From the NCBI GenBank assembly GCA_005938025.2, contig VCCI02000004.1:186001-250000 (forward strand): a DNA stretch of 64,000 bases, given 5' to 3'. The first letter of the stretch is position 1, and every line of letters starts with the position of its first letter. This document shows positions 54,961 to 63,508 of this stretch, one piece after another. A program made the position numbers and the translations under genes. The notes below the pieces were generated by a model that saw nothing but the letters and a program-made list of their open reading frames with translations, was not told the DNA's origin and searched no databases. The DNA is from Inquilinus sp. KBS0705. GTDB lineage: Bacteria; Bacteroidota; Bacteroidia; Sphingobacteriales; Sphingobacteriaceae.

Positions 54961-55071
54961 ATAGTACACCTAACATTTTAATGGGGATGCAAAACTGTTA
55001 AGAAACTTTGAGTTAATGCTGATTTTTCCGCTTCATTTCATAATTGTTACAATTGTGTTAAATACACACAA

Positions 55072-55485
55072 TCAAAATATTAAAACCAATGTACCGGCAA
55101 TGATCAGTATAGCACCCGATGCTGATTTAAGTGTTAGCGGCTCGCCTAAAAACACTACGCTTAATATTATTGCCAACGCTACACTTAGCTTATCAACCGG
55201 CGCCACCTGCGATACCTTGCCCAATTGCAGGGCCTTAAAATAAAATATCCATGATAGCCCCGTTGCACAGCCCGATAGTATCAAAAACACCCAGTTGGTT
55301 TTGGTAAGGCTGCCTATGCTATGGTTGCTGCCTTTGTATAAAACAATGGCCCAGGCAATAAACAGTATCACCACGGTGCGTATACCGGTGGCCAGGTCGG
55401 TATCAACTTTCTTGATGCCTATTTTAGCAAAAATGGCCGTAAGGGCCGCAAATACTGCCGATAAAAGTGCGTATATCCACCACAT
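55072..55485 (-). CDS. Half-size EamA transporter
   Basis: 137 residues with four or five hydrophobic helices, one EamA (DMT superfamily) repeat: AVFAALTAIFAKIGIKKVDT, GCATGLSWIFYFKALQLGKV and VAPVDKLSVALAIILSVVFL. Full-length relatives carry two copies. This single-repeat form would need to dimerise. The substrate is unknown. The -7 box TAGCTTTG upstream gives a short leader. Confidence 0.88.
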   Translation of the reverse strand: MWWIYALLSAVFAALTAIFAKIGIKKVDTDLATGIRTVVILFIAWAIVLYKGSNHSIGSLTKTNWVFLILSGCATGLSWIFYFKALQLGKVSQVAPVDKLSVALAIILSVVFLGEPLTLKSASGAILIIAGTLVLIF

Positions 55486-55524
55486 TGTTACTTTTTATTA
55501 AAATGAAATAATTAATTACACGTA

Positions 55525-55532
55525 CAAAGCTA
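55525..55532 (-). promoter_or_regulatory. -7 box of the EamA gene
   Basis: TAGCTTTG on the minus strand (complement of 55525-55532), an exact match to TAnnTTTG. The -33 region reads TTTT at the expected distance. Confidence 0.45.
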
Positions 55533-55668
55533 AGCTACTGATTTGCAGATAAAAAAGCCGTCAAAATCTGTGGCATTAAATTAGCAGTTTCAGCTTTAGT
55601 TAAAAAATTTGCATTATAAATATGGTTTTTTTAACACGTTATCCTTATCTTCATCGTTTTAACTTTAT

Positions 55669-56703
55669 ATGAAAAAGACTGATTTTGTTTATTCGGAAGA
55701 GTCGGAACCACACAGGATCCGGACTAAAAAAATTCTTAAACAGTTTCCACAGTTAAGAAAACTGATCGGCAAAAACCCTAATACCATTTTCGCCATTATA
55801 GGCCTGGTGGCTTTTCAGGTAATATTGGCCTGGTTCCTGCGCGATCAATCGTGGTGGCTGGTTGTAGGTGCCGCCTATCTTTTGGGCGCATTTGCCGACC
55901 ATGCCCTTTTTGTAATGATACACGAATGTACACACCAATTGTTATTTAAAAACCGCAACGCCAACCGCTTTGCATCAATGTTTGCCAATTTGCCGCAAAT
56001 ATTGCCAAGCGCCATATCGTTCGAAAAATATCACATCAAACACCACTCTTTTCAGGGCGTACACGAGTTGGATGCCGACTTGCCAAACCGCTGGGAGGCA
56101 AAACTTATCAGCAATTCGTTTTTTGGTAAGGCATTGTGGCTATTGTTCTTCCCGGTGTTTCAGCTATTTCGTTTATCGCGCCTGCGCGAGATACACCCTT
56201 TTGATGGCTGGATAGTAACCAACTTTTTAATACAGGTAGTATTTACCACTGCTATATGGTATTTTATGGGCTGGCACTCGTTAACGTTTTTATTGTTAAG
56301 CTTCTCGTTCTCGGTTGGTTTGCATCCGCTGGGCGCCCGCTGGATACAGGAGCATTATTTAACCCATAGCGTTGAGCAGGAAACATACAGCTATTATGGC
56401 CCTTTAAATACGGTTGCCTTTAACGTAGGTTTCCATAACGAGCACCACGATTTTCCATCTATACCATGGAATAAGCTGCCCGAAATTAAAAAGGCCGCCC
56501 CCGAGTATTACGACACTTTATATTACCACACCTCGTGGACAAAGCTATTCTTCCAGTTTTTGTTTGACCGCGAAATATCATTATTTAACAGGATATTACG
56601 CCGCGACAGGGGCCGGGTAGCCATAACTGATGTATCAAAGCCTGATGCCGAAATGAGTGCCGAAACGCCAAAACATCAGCCGTCAACAAGTGTAACGGCT
56701 TGA
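55669..56703 (+). CDS. Fatty acid desaturase, sphingolipid delta-4 desaturase (DEGS)-like
   Basis: Membrane di-iron desaturase, 344 residues. Three histidine boxes: HECTH (85-89), HIKHH (122-126) and HNEHH (256-260). It resembles animal DEGS1 as I remember it along its length: the N-terminal lipid-desaturase block (DFVYSEESEPHRIRTKKILK against DFEWVYTDQPH...), FANLP, ISFEKYHIKHH, GLHPLGARWIQEHY, QETYSYYGPLNTVAFNVGFH and APEYYDTLYYHTSW. DEGS1 makes the 4,5-trans double bond of ceramide. Sphingobacteria make sphingolipids, so a dihydroceramide or sphingoid-base substrate is plausible. It is a single-gene unit with its own terminator. Activity on sphingolipids is inferred. Confidence 0.85.
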   Translation: MKKTDFVYSEESEPHRIRTKKILKQFPQLRKLIGKNPNTIFAIIGLVAFQVILAWFLRDQSWWLVVGAAYLLGAFADHALFVMIHECTHQLLFKNRNANRFASMFANLPQILPSAISFEKYHIKHHSFQGVHELDADLPNRWEAKLISNSFFGKALWLLFFPVFQLFRLSRLREIHPFDGWIVTNFLIQVVFTTAIWYFMGWHSLTFLLLSFSFSVGLHPLGARWIQEHYLTHSVEQETYSYYGPLNTVAFNVGFHNEHHDFPSIPWNKLPEIKKAAPEYYDTLYYHTSWTKLFFQFLFDREISLFNRILRRDRGRVAITDVSKPDAEMSAETPKHQPSTSVTA

Positions 56704-56715
56704 AAATAAATAGAG

Positions 56716-56741
56716 AACCCGCCTCAAAGCGGGTTTTTTTA
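56716..56741 (+). terminator. Terminator after the desaturase gene
   Basis: AACCCGC/GCGGGTT stem with a 6-nt loop, followed by TTTTT on the plus strand, 13 bp past the stop. Confidence 0.85.
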
Positions 56742-56812
56742 TGTCATTTAGCTGCAAATTATAAAGGCATCTATAATAATCTGAAATTTGATGTGTTATT
56801 AGTGCAGTAATT

Positions 56813-57712
56813 ATGCGTTATAATAAAAAGTTTAAGGTATTTGTTCCGGTTGTTTTTTTGGTGTTTATAGCCGCCTTTGCCAAACACCGACTGGTTGATG
56901 CAAAAATGCAACCTGATGGCCAGCTGCAAAGCAAAGAGATGGACGAAACATCAGGCCTTGCCGCATCAGGCATTTTTCCAAATACTTATTATGCCCATAA
57001 TGATAGCGGCGATACCAGCCGTTTTTTTGCCATAAGCCCCGATGGCGAGCTACACACCACCATTTATTTTAATGCAAGCAAACACAACGAGGGCGTAACA
57101 GACTGCGAAGATATTGCCGTTGGCCCCGGGCCAATAAAGGGTCACAGCTATGTTTATATAGGTGATATTGGCGATAACGATTACCGTCGCCGTAATATAG
57201 CCATATATCGTGTTGAAGAAAAAAAACAATGGGCCACGGAAGAAAGGACAGATGCCCACGCCGATAGGTTAAAACTAAATTATCCTGACGGGCCGAAGGA
57301 TGCCGAGACCCTGATGCTTGACCCGGTTGAAAAACTCTTATATATTGTTACTAAACGCAGCGATACCGTATCGGTTTACACGACCCCTTTAAATTTTAAA
57401 GCCAACGATTCGGTTACGTTAACTTTTAGGTGTAAATTATTTTTTAAGGGGATAAAGCCCTTTAAATGGATAACCGCCGGTGATATATCAAAAGACGGGC
57501 AACAGATACTATTAAAAAACTACGAAAAGGTTTATTACTGGCGCAAGCAGACAAACGAGCCCATTTGGAAAGCAATGCAACGCGCGCCCGAAGAGTTACC
57601 ATATAAAGCCGAAAAGCAGGGTGAAGCTATTGCGTTTACGCCAGACGGCACAGGCTATTACACCACCAGCGAAGGCGTATTTGCGCCCGTATACTATTAT
57701 AAAATACCGTAA
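56813..57712 (+). CDS. Exported beta-propeller-like protein, function unknown
   Basis: 299 residues with one N-terminal hydrophobic helix (FVPVVFLVFIAAFA), so exported or membrane-anchored. The repeated strand pattern is propeller-like: MDETSGLAASGIFPNTYYAH, NDSGDTSRFFAISPDGELHT, DAETLMLDPVEKLLYIVTKR, WITAGDISKDGQQILLKNY and GEAIAFTPDGTGYYTTSEG. 'ETSGL...HNDSG' is a phrase common to secreted propeller proteins of unknown role. Some relatives bind or hydrolyse phosphate esters, but no catalytic motif is evident. Confidence 0.7.
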   Translation: MRYNKKFKVFVPVVFLVFIAAFAKHRLVDAKMQPDGQLQSKEMDETSGLAASGIFPNTYYAHNDSGDTSRFFAISPDGELHTTIYFNASKHNEGVTDCEDIAVGPGPIKGHSYVYIGDIGDNDYRRRNIAIYRVEEKKQWATEERTDAHADRLKLNYPDGPKDAETLMLDPVEKLLYIVTKRSDTVSVYTTPLNFKANDSVTLTFRCKLFFKGIKPFKWITAGDISKDGQQILLKNYEKVYYWRKQTNEPIWKAMQRAPEELPYKAEKQGEAIAFTPDGTGYYTTSEGVFAPVYYYKIP

Positions 57713-57748
57713 TTGTTGTAAAAGACAATTAGATAGCGGTAGTAAGTA

Positions 57749-58312
57749 CTAATCTATCGACTTGATGAATTTTGCCGGAATGCCGCCTACCACTGTGTTG
57801 TCCGCAACATCTTTTGATACTACTGCACCCGCGGCTACAATCGAATTTTCGCCTACGGTTACTCCGGGCAGGATGGTGGCATTTGCACCAATCCAGGCAT
57901 TACGCTTAATAATAATAGGCCTGGTTATCAGTGCCCGCCGTTCAACCGGGTCGGCAGGGTGATTTTCAGTAACAAGGTTTACTCTTGGCCCTATTAATAC
58001 ATGGTCTTCTATAGTGATGCCACCCATATCAAGAAATGAACAGGCATGATTGATGAATACATTTTTACCAATAGTAATGAACTTGCCAAAATTGGTATAA
58101 AAAGGCGCAAACACAGTTGTGCTCTCATCTATTTGATTACCTATAATTTCGCTTAGTATATGGCGTATTTGCTGAATATCTCCTGCCGAATTAAGCCGGG
58201 CAGAAAGTTGTATAGTACGGTTTACTATTTCATCCACCTTCGGGAATTCAGGATCGCTCAACCGTATAAGCTCTCCGGCCCTCAGCCTGCTAAAGATATC
58301 TGCTTGCTTCAT
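57749..58312 (-). CDS. Sugar O-acetyltransferase (Maa/NodL-type left-handed beta-helix)
   Basis: 187 residues. N-terminal helical cap, then hexapeptide repeats (ISIGKNVFINHACSF-like coils: FITIGKNVFINHACSFLDMG, GITIEDHVLIGPRVNLVTEN, NAWIGANATILPGVTVGENS, IVAAGAVVSKDVADNTVVGG). The catalytic His is probably in VTENHPADP. It transfers acetyl from acetyl-CoA to maltose, galactoside or similar sugars. No sugar operon is adjacent. It is preceded on the same strand by an AraC regulator gene 85 bp upstream, so joint control is possible. Confidence 0.9.
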   Translation of the reverse strand: MKQADIFSRLRAGELIRLSDPEFPKVDEIVNRTIQLSARLNSAGDIQQIRHILSEIIGNQIDESTTVFAPFYTNFGKFITIGKNVFINHACSFLDMGGITIEDHVLIGPRVNLVTENHPADPVERRALITRPIIIKRNAWIGANATILPGVTVGENSIVAAGAVVSKDVADNTVVGGIPAKFIKSID

Positions 58313-58397
58313 TACTATTTTAATTAAATAACGGTGTAAACTGTTTAATAATACAAATTAGCGCTTTGCAATTAAAATTTACAGCAGGTGCATTCTC

Positions 58398-59285
58398 TCA
58401 GCTCCTGCCATTCTTAACTGCGCCTTCATAATCGCCTAAATAGGCCCGCGGAGATTTGCCCGTAATATTTTTGAACACATAGTTAAAATTGGTAATACTG
58501 CTAAAACCGCAATTGTAAGCTACATCGGCAATATTGTTATGGCTGCCGTTCACCAGCATTTTGCAAGCCTCATTAACCCTTACCTTATTTACAAAGCCCA
58601 CAAAGGTATGGCGGGTATGCTTTTTAAAATACCGGCAAAAAGCATTGGGTGTTAAGTGCGCCTGGCGTGCCACTTCATCAAGCGTTAGGGCGCTGCCATA
58701 GTTATGCATAATATAGTTATATACCGATGCAATGCGCATCCCCTCAGGGTCGGTCATGGCGCTGCTATAGCTGCCTGGTGATAGTGGCTGCATCTCTACC
58801 AAACTCATATCGTTCAGCACTTTTACAAATTGCGATAACTGTAATGCCCCGGTTGATTGCATAATTTCCAGTATCTGCTGCTCAAAGCCTTTATAATGGT
58901 TACCGGGAATTTTAAACCCGTTTTGCCAATGCCCGGCAAATGCCTGCAAGGCTTTCATTTCGGGCAGGTTAAAAAGTGACGACAGCTTGCCCAATGGGTT
59001 AAAAAATATAGTTACCGTTTTTACTACTTTATCATTGTCGCCTGTAAAATATTCGGGGCTGCTTTTAAACAGGTGGGGCTGGTTGGCACCAAGCACATAT
59101 AGTTCGTTATCGGCAAAAACATGCATGCTATTGCCTGCCAGTAAGGTGCCGCTGCCTTGTTGTATCCAGGTTATTTGTACTTCGGCATGGCGGTGCAGGT
59201 GGGGGTAAAAATGCGGCAACACCTCTTCCTGTACAATTATTGTACGATCGTGCGGTACAGGTATGGTAAAGGGCAGCACTTTCAT
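58398..59285 (-). CDS. AraC-family transcriptional regulator
   Basis: 295 residues. The N-terminal cupin-like sensor has PHFYPHLHRHAEVQITWIQQ and NSMHVFADNELYVLGANQPH. The C-terminal double helix-turn-helix (about 205-285) has DEVARQAHLTPNAFCRYFKK and NIADVAYNCGFSSITNFNYV, then FKNITGKSPRAYL. Sensors of this shape usually bind a sugar or other small ligand. The adjacent acetyltransferase is a possible target. Confidence 0.9.
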   Translation of the reverse strand: MKVLPFTIPVPHDRTIIVQEEVLPHFYPHLHRHAEVQITWIQQGSGTLLAGNSMHVFADNELYVLGANQPHLFKSSPEYFTGDNDKVVKTVTIFFNPLGKLSSLFNLPEMKALQAFAGHWQNGFKIPGNHYKGFEQQILEIMQSTGALQLSQFVKVLNDMSLVEMQPLSPGSYSSAMTDPEGMRIASVYNYIMHNYGSALTLDEVARQAHLTPNAFCRYFKKHTRHTFVGFVNKVRVNEACKMLVNGSHNNIADVAYNCGFSSITNFNYVFKNITGKSPRAYLGDYEGAVKNGRS

Positions 59286-59297
59286 GAGCAGGGAGGT

Positions 59298-59476
59298 TAT
59301 TGAATTACTGATTTATAGAATTAGAGAATTATTGATTTACTGAGTTAGAGAATTATTGAATTATTGATTTAGAGAATTATTGATTTTTTATCCCGGTAAT
59401 TATAGGTAATTTTCTGTTGGAATAAATCACTCCATAATTTATTATATCAATAATTCAATAATTCAGTAATTCAATA
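59298..59476. repeat. 24-bp tandem repeat flanked by inverted ends, upstream of the ECF operon
   Basis: TAGAGAATTATTGA occurs at 59322, 59346 and 59370, exactly 24 bp apart. The outer TATTGAATTACTGA (59298-59311) is the exact inverse of TCAGTAATTCAATA (59463-59476). The whole element could fold as one long imperfect hairpin. No spacers, so not a CRISPR array. Confidence 0.7.
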
Positions 59477-59494
59477 TTTTTTTTCACACCAAGG

Positions 59495-59525
59495 CAACCT
59501 TTGTATTACGGCCATCGTGTTGTAA
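59495..59525 (+). promoter_or_regulatory. Candidate ECF-type promoter of the sigma operon
   Basis: CAACCTTT (59495-59502) is followed by GTGTTGTAA (59517-59525), a layout I associate with self-regulated ECF sigma operons in this phylum. It does not match the housekeeping TTTG/TAnnTTTG consensus. It lies about 40 bp upstream of the start at 59568. Confidence 0.35.
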
Positions 59526-59567
59526 GCAGATAAGGTAGCAATTTAAAGGTAACAGAACCCGGTATAT

Positions 59568-60200
59568 ATGGGCGAAGAAGAAGTACACCAACTGGTAGCA
59601 CGCTGTTTAAAAGACGACAGGATCAGTCAAAAACTGCTCTACAAGGCTTTTTATGGCTTTGCCATGAGTATATGCCTGCGTTACGCGGGCAACCGGTACG
59701 AAGCTTCGGAAATTATGAACCAGGGATTTTATAAGGTATTTAAAAATTTAGCCAAATACGATACTGTTAAACCTTTTAAACCCTGGCTGGGCCGCATAAT
59801 GGTAAATACATCAATAGATTATTACCGCAGCAATTTAAAAATAGCCCATACCGAGGAACTGGACAATGCCATGCATGTAAACGATACAGAACTAGCCGAT
59901 AAAAATTTGAATTATAACGAACTGCTTGATATGATACGCGCTTTACCACGCTCTTACCGCACTATATTTAATTTATACGCCATTGAGGGGTATTCGCACG
60001 AAGAGATTGGGGGCATGCTAAACATCAGCATAGGCACATCAAAATCAAACCTGCACAAGGCGCGCGAAAAACTAAAGGTAATGATAGCACAAAGCAACAA
60101 AGCGCCGATAGCAACCAACCGCGATCAATCAAACAACATAGTACCAGTAAACCATACCAGCCTATCCGTATCCTTTATAAACAATGTTATTAAAAAATGA
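59568..60200 (+). CDS. ECF RNA polymerase sigma-70 factor
   Basis: 210 residues. Region 2 includes AMSICLRYAGNRYEASEIMN and FKNLAKYDTVKPFKPWLGRI. Region 4 includes RALPRSYRTIFNLYAIEGYS and HEEIGGMLNISIGTSKSNLH, then KAREKLKVMI. There is a short extra C-terminal tail. The next gene overlaps by 4 bp (ATGA). The start fits an ATG with an A-rich leader. It probably drives its own operon, which includes a membrane-anchored protein that may act as its anti-sigma partner. Confidence 0.92.
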   Translation: MGEEEVHQLVARCLKDDRISQKLLYKAFYGFAMSICLRYAGNRYEASEIMNQGFYKVFKNLAKYDTVKPFKPWLGRIMVNTSIDYYRSNLKIAHTEELDNAMHVNDTELADKNLNYNELLDMIRALPRSYRTIFNLYAIEGYSHEEIGGMLNISIGTSKSNLHKAREKLKVMIAQSNKAPIATNRDQSNNIVPVNHTSLSVSFINNVIKK

Positions 60201-61495
60201 AAGAGGAAAAAGAAGATAGTATTGATAAGTTATTCAGCGGGGGCCTAAACAACCCCACCGAAGAGGTATCGTACCGCGAGGAGGATTGGGATGCTTTAGA
60301 AGGAATGCTTGATGGTACAAAGCCAAAAGGCGTTACCCGTAAAATTATATATCTTATTGGTGCAATAGCGGCTATGCTGGTGCTGCTATTGGGCTATGTA
60401 TTTTTATCGCCGCCAAATAAACCACAAACCAAACCCGATTTAGTAAAAACAACCCCTGCAACACAAAAAGATTCCGGTACAGTCGGTTCGCCTTCGCAGC
60501 AACTGGCAGATCACACCCAATCGCTTTCGGATAGTGTAAGTATAGCCAGTAGTGCCGTTGATGACATCCGCAAAAGCAAATCGTTCTTTACCTTATCTGC
60601 TGCTGGGGGCGACCGTACTTATACCGGCACTAAAGCTGTTAACCAAAATACCGGCACTTTTGTAGCACCGGCAAAACCAGACACCATTACCGGCGAAAAA
60701 AATAACAACTTGACCGCAAACAAACCAGATACCATTACCGGGGTCAATAACCTGGCACTAAATAACACTGTTAAAAAAGATACGATAACCGGGCTTGCCG
60801 CCACTACTACCCCGGCTAAACCGCTGGTAACCGTAACCGACGATATTAAGCCTAAAAAACAAAAGGTATCGTCGGCTGCATACGGGTTTAGGCCAACATT
60901 TTCACTTGGCATCATAGCCTCACCTGATATTAATGGGGTTAAAACCTTTGCCAATAACAAGGTGGGTACCAATGCGGGGCTAATATTAACGCTTAACCTA
61001 TCGCGCAGGTGGAGCATTAGTTCGGGGGCGGTATATGCCGATAAACCTTACAATGCCGATTTTGCCAACTATAAAACCAACTATCCCTTTGCCACTACGC
61101 CTACAAGCGTTACTGCAAGCTGCATAGTGTTAGATATTCCCTTAAATGTGGGTTACCAGTTTTATAACAAAAACCGCAACAAGTTTAGCCTGGGCACCGG
61201 CCTTTCATCGTACTTTATGCTAAGCGAAGACTATAAGTTTAACCATGCTGAGGGCGGATATAACTCGATAGATCCCTGGACATACAACATTAAAAATCAG
61301 AATAAACATATAATGGGCATCCTTAATCTGAATGCGACTTACCAGCGGGAGGTAAACTCAAAATTAGATATAGGCATACAACCTTATATGAAATTACCAC
61401 TCACTGGTATAGGTTACGGCCAGGTTAACTTACGGTCGGCCGGGGTGTCAGTAAGTGTAATGTATAACTTTAAAACAGGTATAAAGCCTAAGTAA
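60197..61495 (+). CDS. Inner-membrane-anchored protein with outer-membrane-barrel-like C-terminus (putative anti-sigma fusion)
   Basis: 432 residues. Residues 1-48 are cytoplasmic and charged. Residues 49-71 form a membrane helix (KIIYLIGAIAAMLVLLLGYV). A Thr/Pro/Lys-rich linker follows with three copies of an 'xDTITG' repeat (KPDTITGEKNNN, KPDTITGVNN, KKDTITGLAA). Residues from about 220 are beta-rich and barrel-like (FRPTFSLGIIASPDINGVKT; VLDIPLNVGYQFYNKNRNKF). It overlaps the sigma gene by 4 bp, as ECF/anti-sigma pairs do. The mix of one inner-membrane helix and a porin-like domain is odd, and the topology is unresolved. Confidence 0.6.
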   Translation: MKEEKEDSIDKLFSGGLNNPTEEVSYREEDWDALEGMLDGTKPKGVTRKIIYLIGAIAAMLVLLLGYVFLSPPNKPQTKPDLVKTTPATQKDSGTVGSPSQQLADHTQSLSDSVSIASSAVDDIRKSKSFFTLSAAGGDRTYTGTKAVNQNTGTFVAPAKPDTITGEKNNNLTANKPDTITGVNNLALNNTVKKDTITGLAATTTPAKPLVTVTDDIKPKKQKVSSAAYGFRPTFSLGIIASPDINGVKTFANNKVGTNAGLILTLNLSRRWSISSGAVYADKPYNADFANYKTNYPFATTPTSVTASCIVLDIPLNVGYQFYNKNRNKFSLGTGLSSYFMLSEDYKFNHAEGGYNSIDPWTYNIKNQNKHIMGILNLNATYQREVNSKLDIGIQPYMKLPLTGIGYGQVNLRSAGVSVSVMYNFKTGIKPK

Positions 61496-61500
61496 AATTC

Positions 61501-62052
61501 ATGAAACATATCGGCTTAATTATACTCGCCTGGTTAATACCAAACCTGGCGGGACAGGATATCTACGTGTGTAAAAACGCGGTTATCACCCTTTATTCAA
61601 AGGCGCCAATAGAGGATATTGATGCCCGTACAGACCGCGGAACATCGGTTTTTAACGCTACCACCGGCGAACTTGCCTTTAGTGTGCCTATACGGTCGTT
61701 TAAGTTTGATAAGGCCCTGATGCAGGAGCACTTTAACGAAAACTACCTGGAAAGCGACAAGTATCCACAGGCGGTATTTAAAGGCAAAATAACCGGCACT
61801 ACCGATCTGAGCAAAGATGGCAGCTACTCTATAAGCGTTACTGGCGTGTTAGATGTGCACGGCGTAAAACAAACCCGTACCATACCCGGCAAAATAACCG
61901 TAACGGGTGGCACCGTTAGCATGGCAGCCGAGTTTATGGTAGCCTGCAAAGATCATAACATTGAGATACCTACGCTGGTGTTTCACAACATTGCCGAAAG
62001 CATACGCATACAGGTATCGGCCAATTATTCGCCTTACAAAGCAACTCCCTAA
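61501..62052 (+). CDS. YceI-family lipocalin-like protein
   Basis: 183 residues, signal peptide ending AGQD. YceI proteins are periplasmic isoprenoid-binding lipocalin-like barrels. The pattern is clear: GELAFSVPIRSFKFDKALMQ, EHFNENYLESDKYPQAVFKG, TGVLDVHGVKQTRTIPGKIT and CKDHNIEIPTLVFHNIAESI. It begins 5 bp after the barrel-anchor gene and 16 bp before the DUF5777 gene, so it is in the same operon. A quinone or polyprenoid ligand is likely, from family knowledge. Confidence 0.92.
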   Translation: MKHIGLIILAWLIPNLAGQDIYVCKNAVITLYSKAPIEDIDARTDRGTSVFNATTGELAFSVPIRSFKFDKALMQEHFNENYLESDKYPQAVFKGKITGTTDLSKDGSYSISVTGVLDVHGVKQTRTIPGKITVTGGTVSMAAEFMVACKDHNIEIPTLVFHNIAESIRIQVSANYSPYKATP

Positions 62053-62068
62053 CACACAATAATACATT

Positions 62069-63004
62069 ATGAAACCATCCCTACTCATCATTGCCCTGTG
62101 CTTATCAGGCACCATGCTAAAAGCACAAACCACCAAAACCGATACCGGCAACACCGACGCGCTTTTGAAAAGCCTGAGCACGCCCGATAAAGCCGAGCCG
62201 GTTATTGCTACCTTTAAAGCTACACGCTTAATACTATCGCAAACCACCGAAACCGTTAAAAAGAAAGAACTTAACTTTTTGGTGATACACCGCTTTGGCG
62301 ATATTGGCGGCGGCGGCGGTGGCGGAAAAACCCTTTGGGGCCTTGACAACTCATCAGACATTTATATTGGCTTTGAATACGGCATCAGCGATAATTTTAA
62401 CATTGATTTTGGCCGCAGCAAATACGAGCAATTATTAGAGCTGGGCTTAAAATATAACTTCCTGCATCAAACCGTTGATGATAGCTCGCCCGTTGCCATT
62501 ACAGGTTTGGTAAAAACGGGCTTTAAACCTTACCATGTAAATACGGCGGTATTTGATAACTATGGCGACAGGTTCTCCTACCTGTTAGAGGCTATTATAG
62601 CACGTAAATTTTCGCCGGCATTGTCTTTACAGATAGCGCCGTCCTACATCCTTAATAACTCACCGTTCCCTTTTATAGCCGGTAACGAGAAGCGCTTTTT
62701 TTCGCTGGCTGCGGCTGGTCGCTTAAAGTTCAGCAAGCGCATGGGTATTGTGGTTGATTATGTGCACCCTTTCTCCAGTTTTAGAAACAACAGCATTGAC
62801 CCTAAATTTTATAACGGACTGGGCGTAGGGATCGAGATTGAAACCGGCGGGCACGTATTCACCATCAACTTTAGCAACACCCAGTATATATCCGAATTTA
62901 ATTACCTCAACGACACCGAGTCGAGCTGGGGCAAGGGCCAGTTTCGCTTAGGTTTCACCATATCACGCATATTCGATTTTAACAAAAAACATAAAAACTA
63001 CTAA
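62069..63004 (+). CDS. DUF5777 beta-barrel protein
   Basis: 311 residues, signal peptide ending LKAQ. Opens TFKATRLILSQTTETVKKKE, LNFLVIHRFGDIGGGGGGGK and DIYIGFEYGISDNFNIDFGR, the DUF5777 pattern. Alternating beta strands to the C-terminus (FRLGFTISRIFDF) suggest an outer-membrane barrel. The run of seven glycines is within the family's GD-x-GGG loop. It sits between the YceI and Rieske genes, which suggests a joint role with an electron-transfer or lipophilic partner. Confidence 0.85.
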   Translation: MKPSLLIIALCLSGTMLKAQTTKTDTGNTDALLKSLSTPDKAEPVIATFKATRLILSQTTETVKKKELNFLVIHRFGDIGGGGGGGKTLWGLDNSSDIYIGFEYGISDNFNIDFGRSKYEQLLELGLKYNFLHQTVDDSSPVAITGLVKTGFKPYHVNTAVFDNYGDRFSYLLEAIIARKFSPALSLQIAPSYILNNSPFPFIAGNEKRFFSLAAAGRLKFSKRMGIVVDYVHPFSSFRNNSIDPKFYNGLGVGIEIETGGHVFTINFSNTQYISEFNYLNDTESSWGKGQFRLGFTISRIFDFNKKHKNY

Positions 63005-63015
63005 ACAATAAAACT

Positions 63016-63468
63016 ATGGAAAGGCAAGAATTTTTAGCAAAGTTAGGGATCACCATGGCTGCAGTATGCACCGGGTGTAGTTTGGTTGGCTGCGGCGGCT
63101 CAAAAAGCAACGACCCCGGGCCAAGCACAGGTGGCGGCGTTACCCCACCACCACCGGGCAGCGGTGCCGTTTTTTCGGTAAACTTAGATAGCGATCTGCA
63201 AGCTGTAGGCAGCTCGAAAGTATCAAACGGTGTGATCTTAGTAAGACTAGCTGCTGGCAGCACGGCTGCCGCTTTTACCGCCGTGCAAGTAGCTTGTACA
63301 CACCAGGGCACCAATATTAACTACAATACCGCACAAGGTATATTTATATGCCCTAACCATGGCAGCGAGTTTAATACATCGGGCGCGGTGGTTATGGGCC
63401 CGGCTTCGGCAGCATTAAAACACTATACCGTTGTGGTAGATGGATCGACACTAACCGTTAACGCTTAA
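63016..63468 (+). CDS. Rieske [2Fe-2S] lipoprotein
   Basis: 150 residues. N-terminal signal with RR-less start (MERQEFLAKLGITMAAVCTG) and lipobox LVGC with Cys26. A Pro/Gly linker, then a Rieske domain: VACTHQGTN (C94, H96) and FICPNHGSEF (C112, H115), giving CxH and CxxH ligand pairs. The protein is therefore a lipid-anchored electron carrier or sensor. It is the last gene of the ECF operon, 11 bp after DUF5777, and is followed by a terminator. Confidence 0.92.
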   Translation: MERQEFLAKLGITMAAVCTGCSLVGCGGSKSNDPGPSTGGGVTPPPPGSGAVFSVNLDSDLQAVGSSKVSNGVILVRLAAGSTAAAFTAVQVACTHQGTNINYNTAQGIFICPNHGSEFNTSGAVVMGPASAALKHYTVVVDGSTLTVNA

Positions 63469-63473
63469 TTAAC

Positions 63474-63502
63474 ACCCTTGCAGCATTTAAAGCTGCAAGG
63501 GT
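63474..63502. terminator. Terminator after the Rieske gene
   Basis: ACCCTTGCAGC/GCTGCAAGGGT, 11-bp perfect arms around a short AT loop, 6 bp past the Rieske stop and 7 bp from the DadA-like stop. It can serve both convergent transcripts. Confidence 0.75.
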
Positions 63503-63508
63503 AATTAT

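Noticed and set aside
59322..59383. CRISPR-like periodic repeat
   Set aside because: Period 24 with repeats filling almost the entire period; there are no unique spacers and no cas genes nearby.
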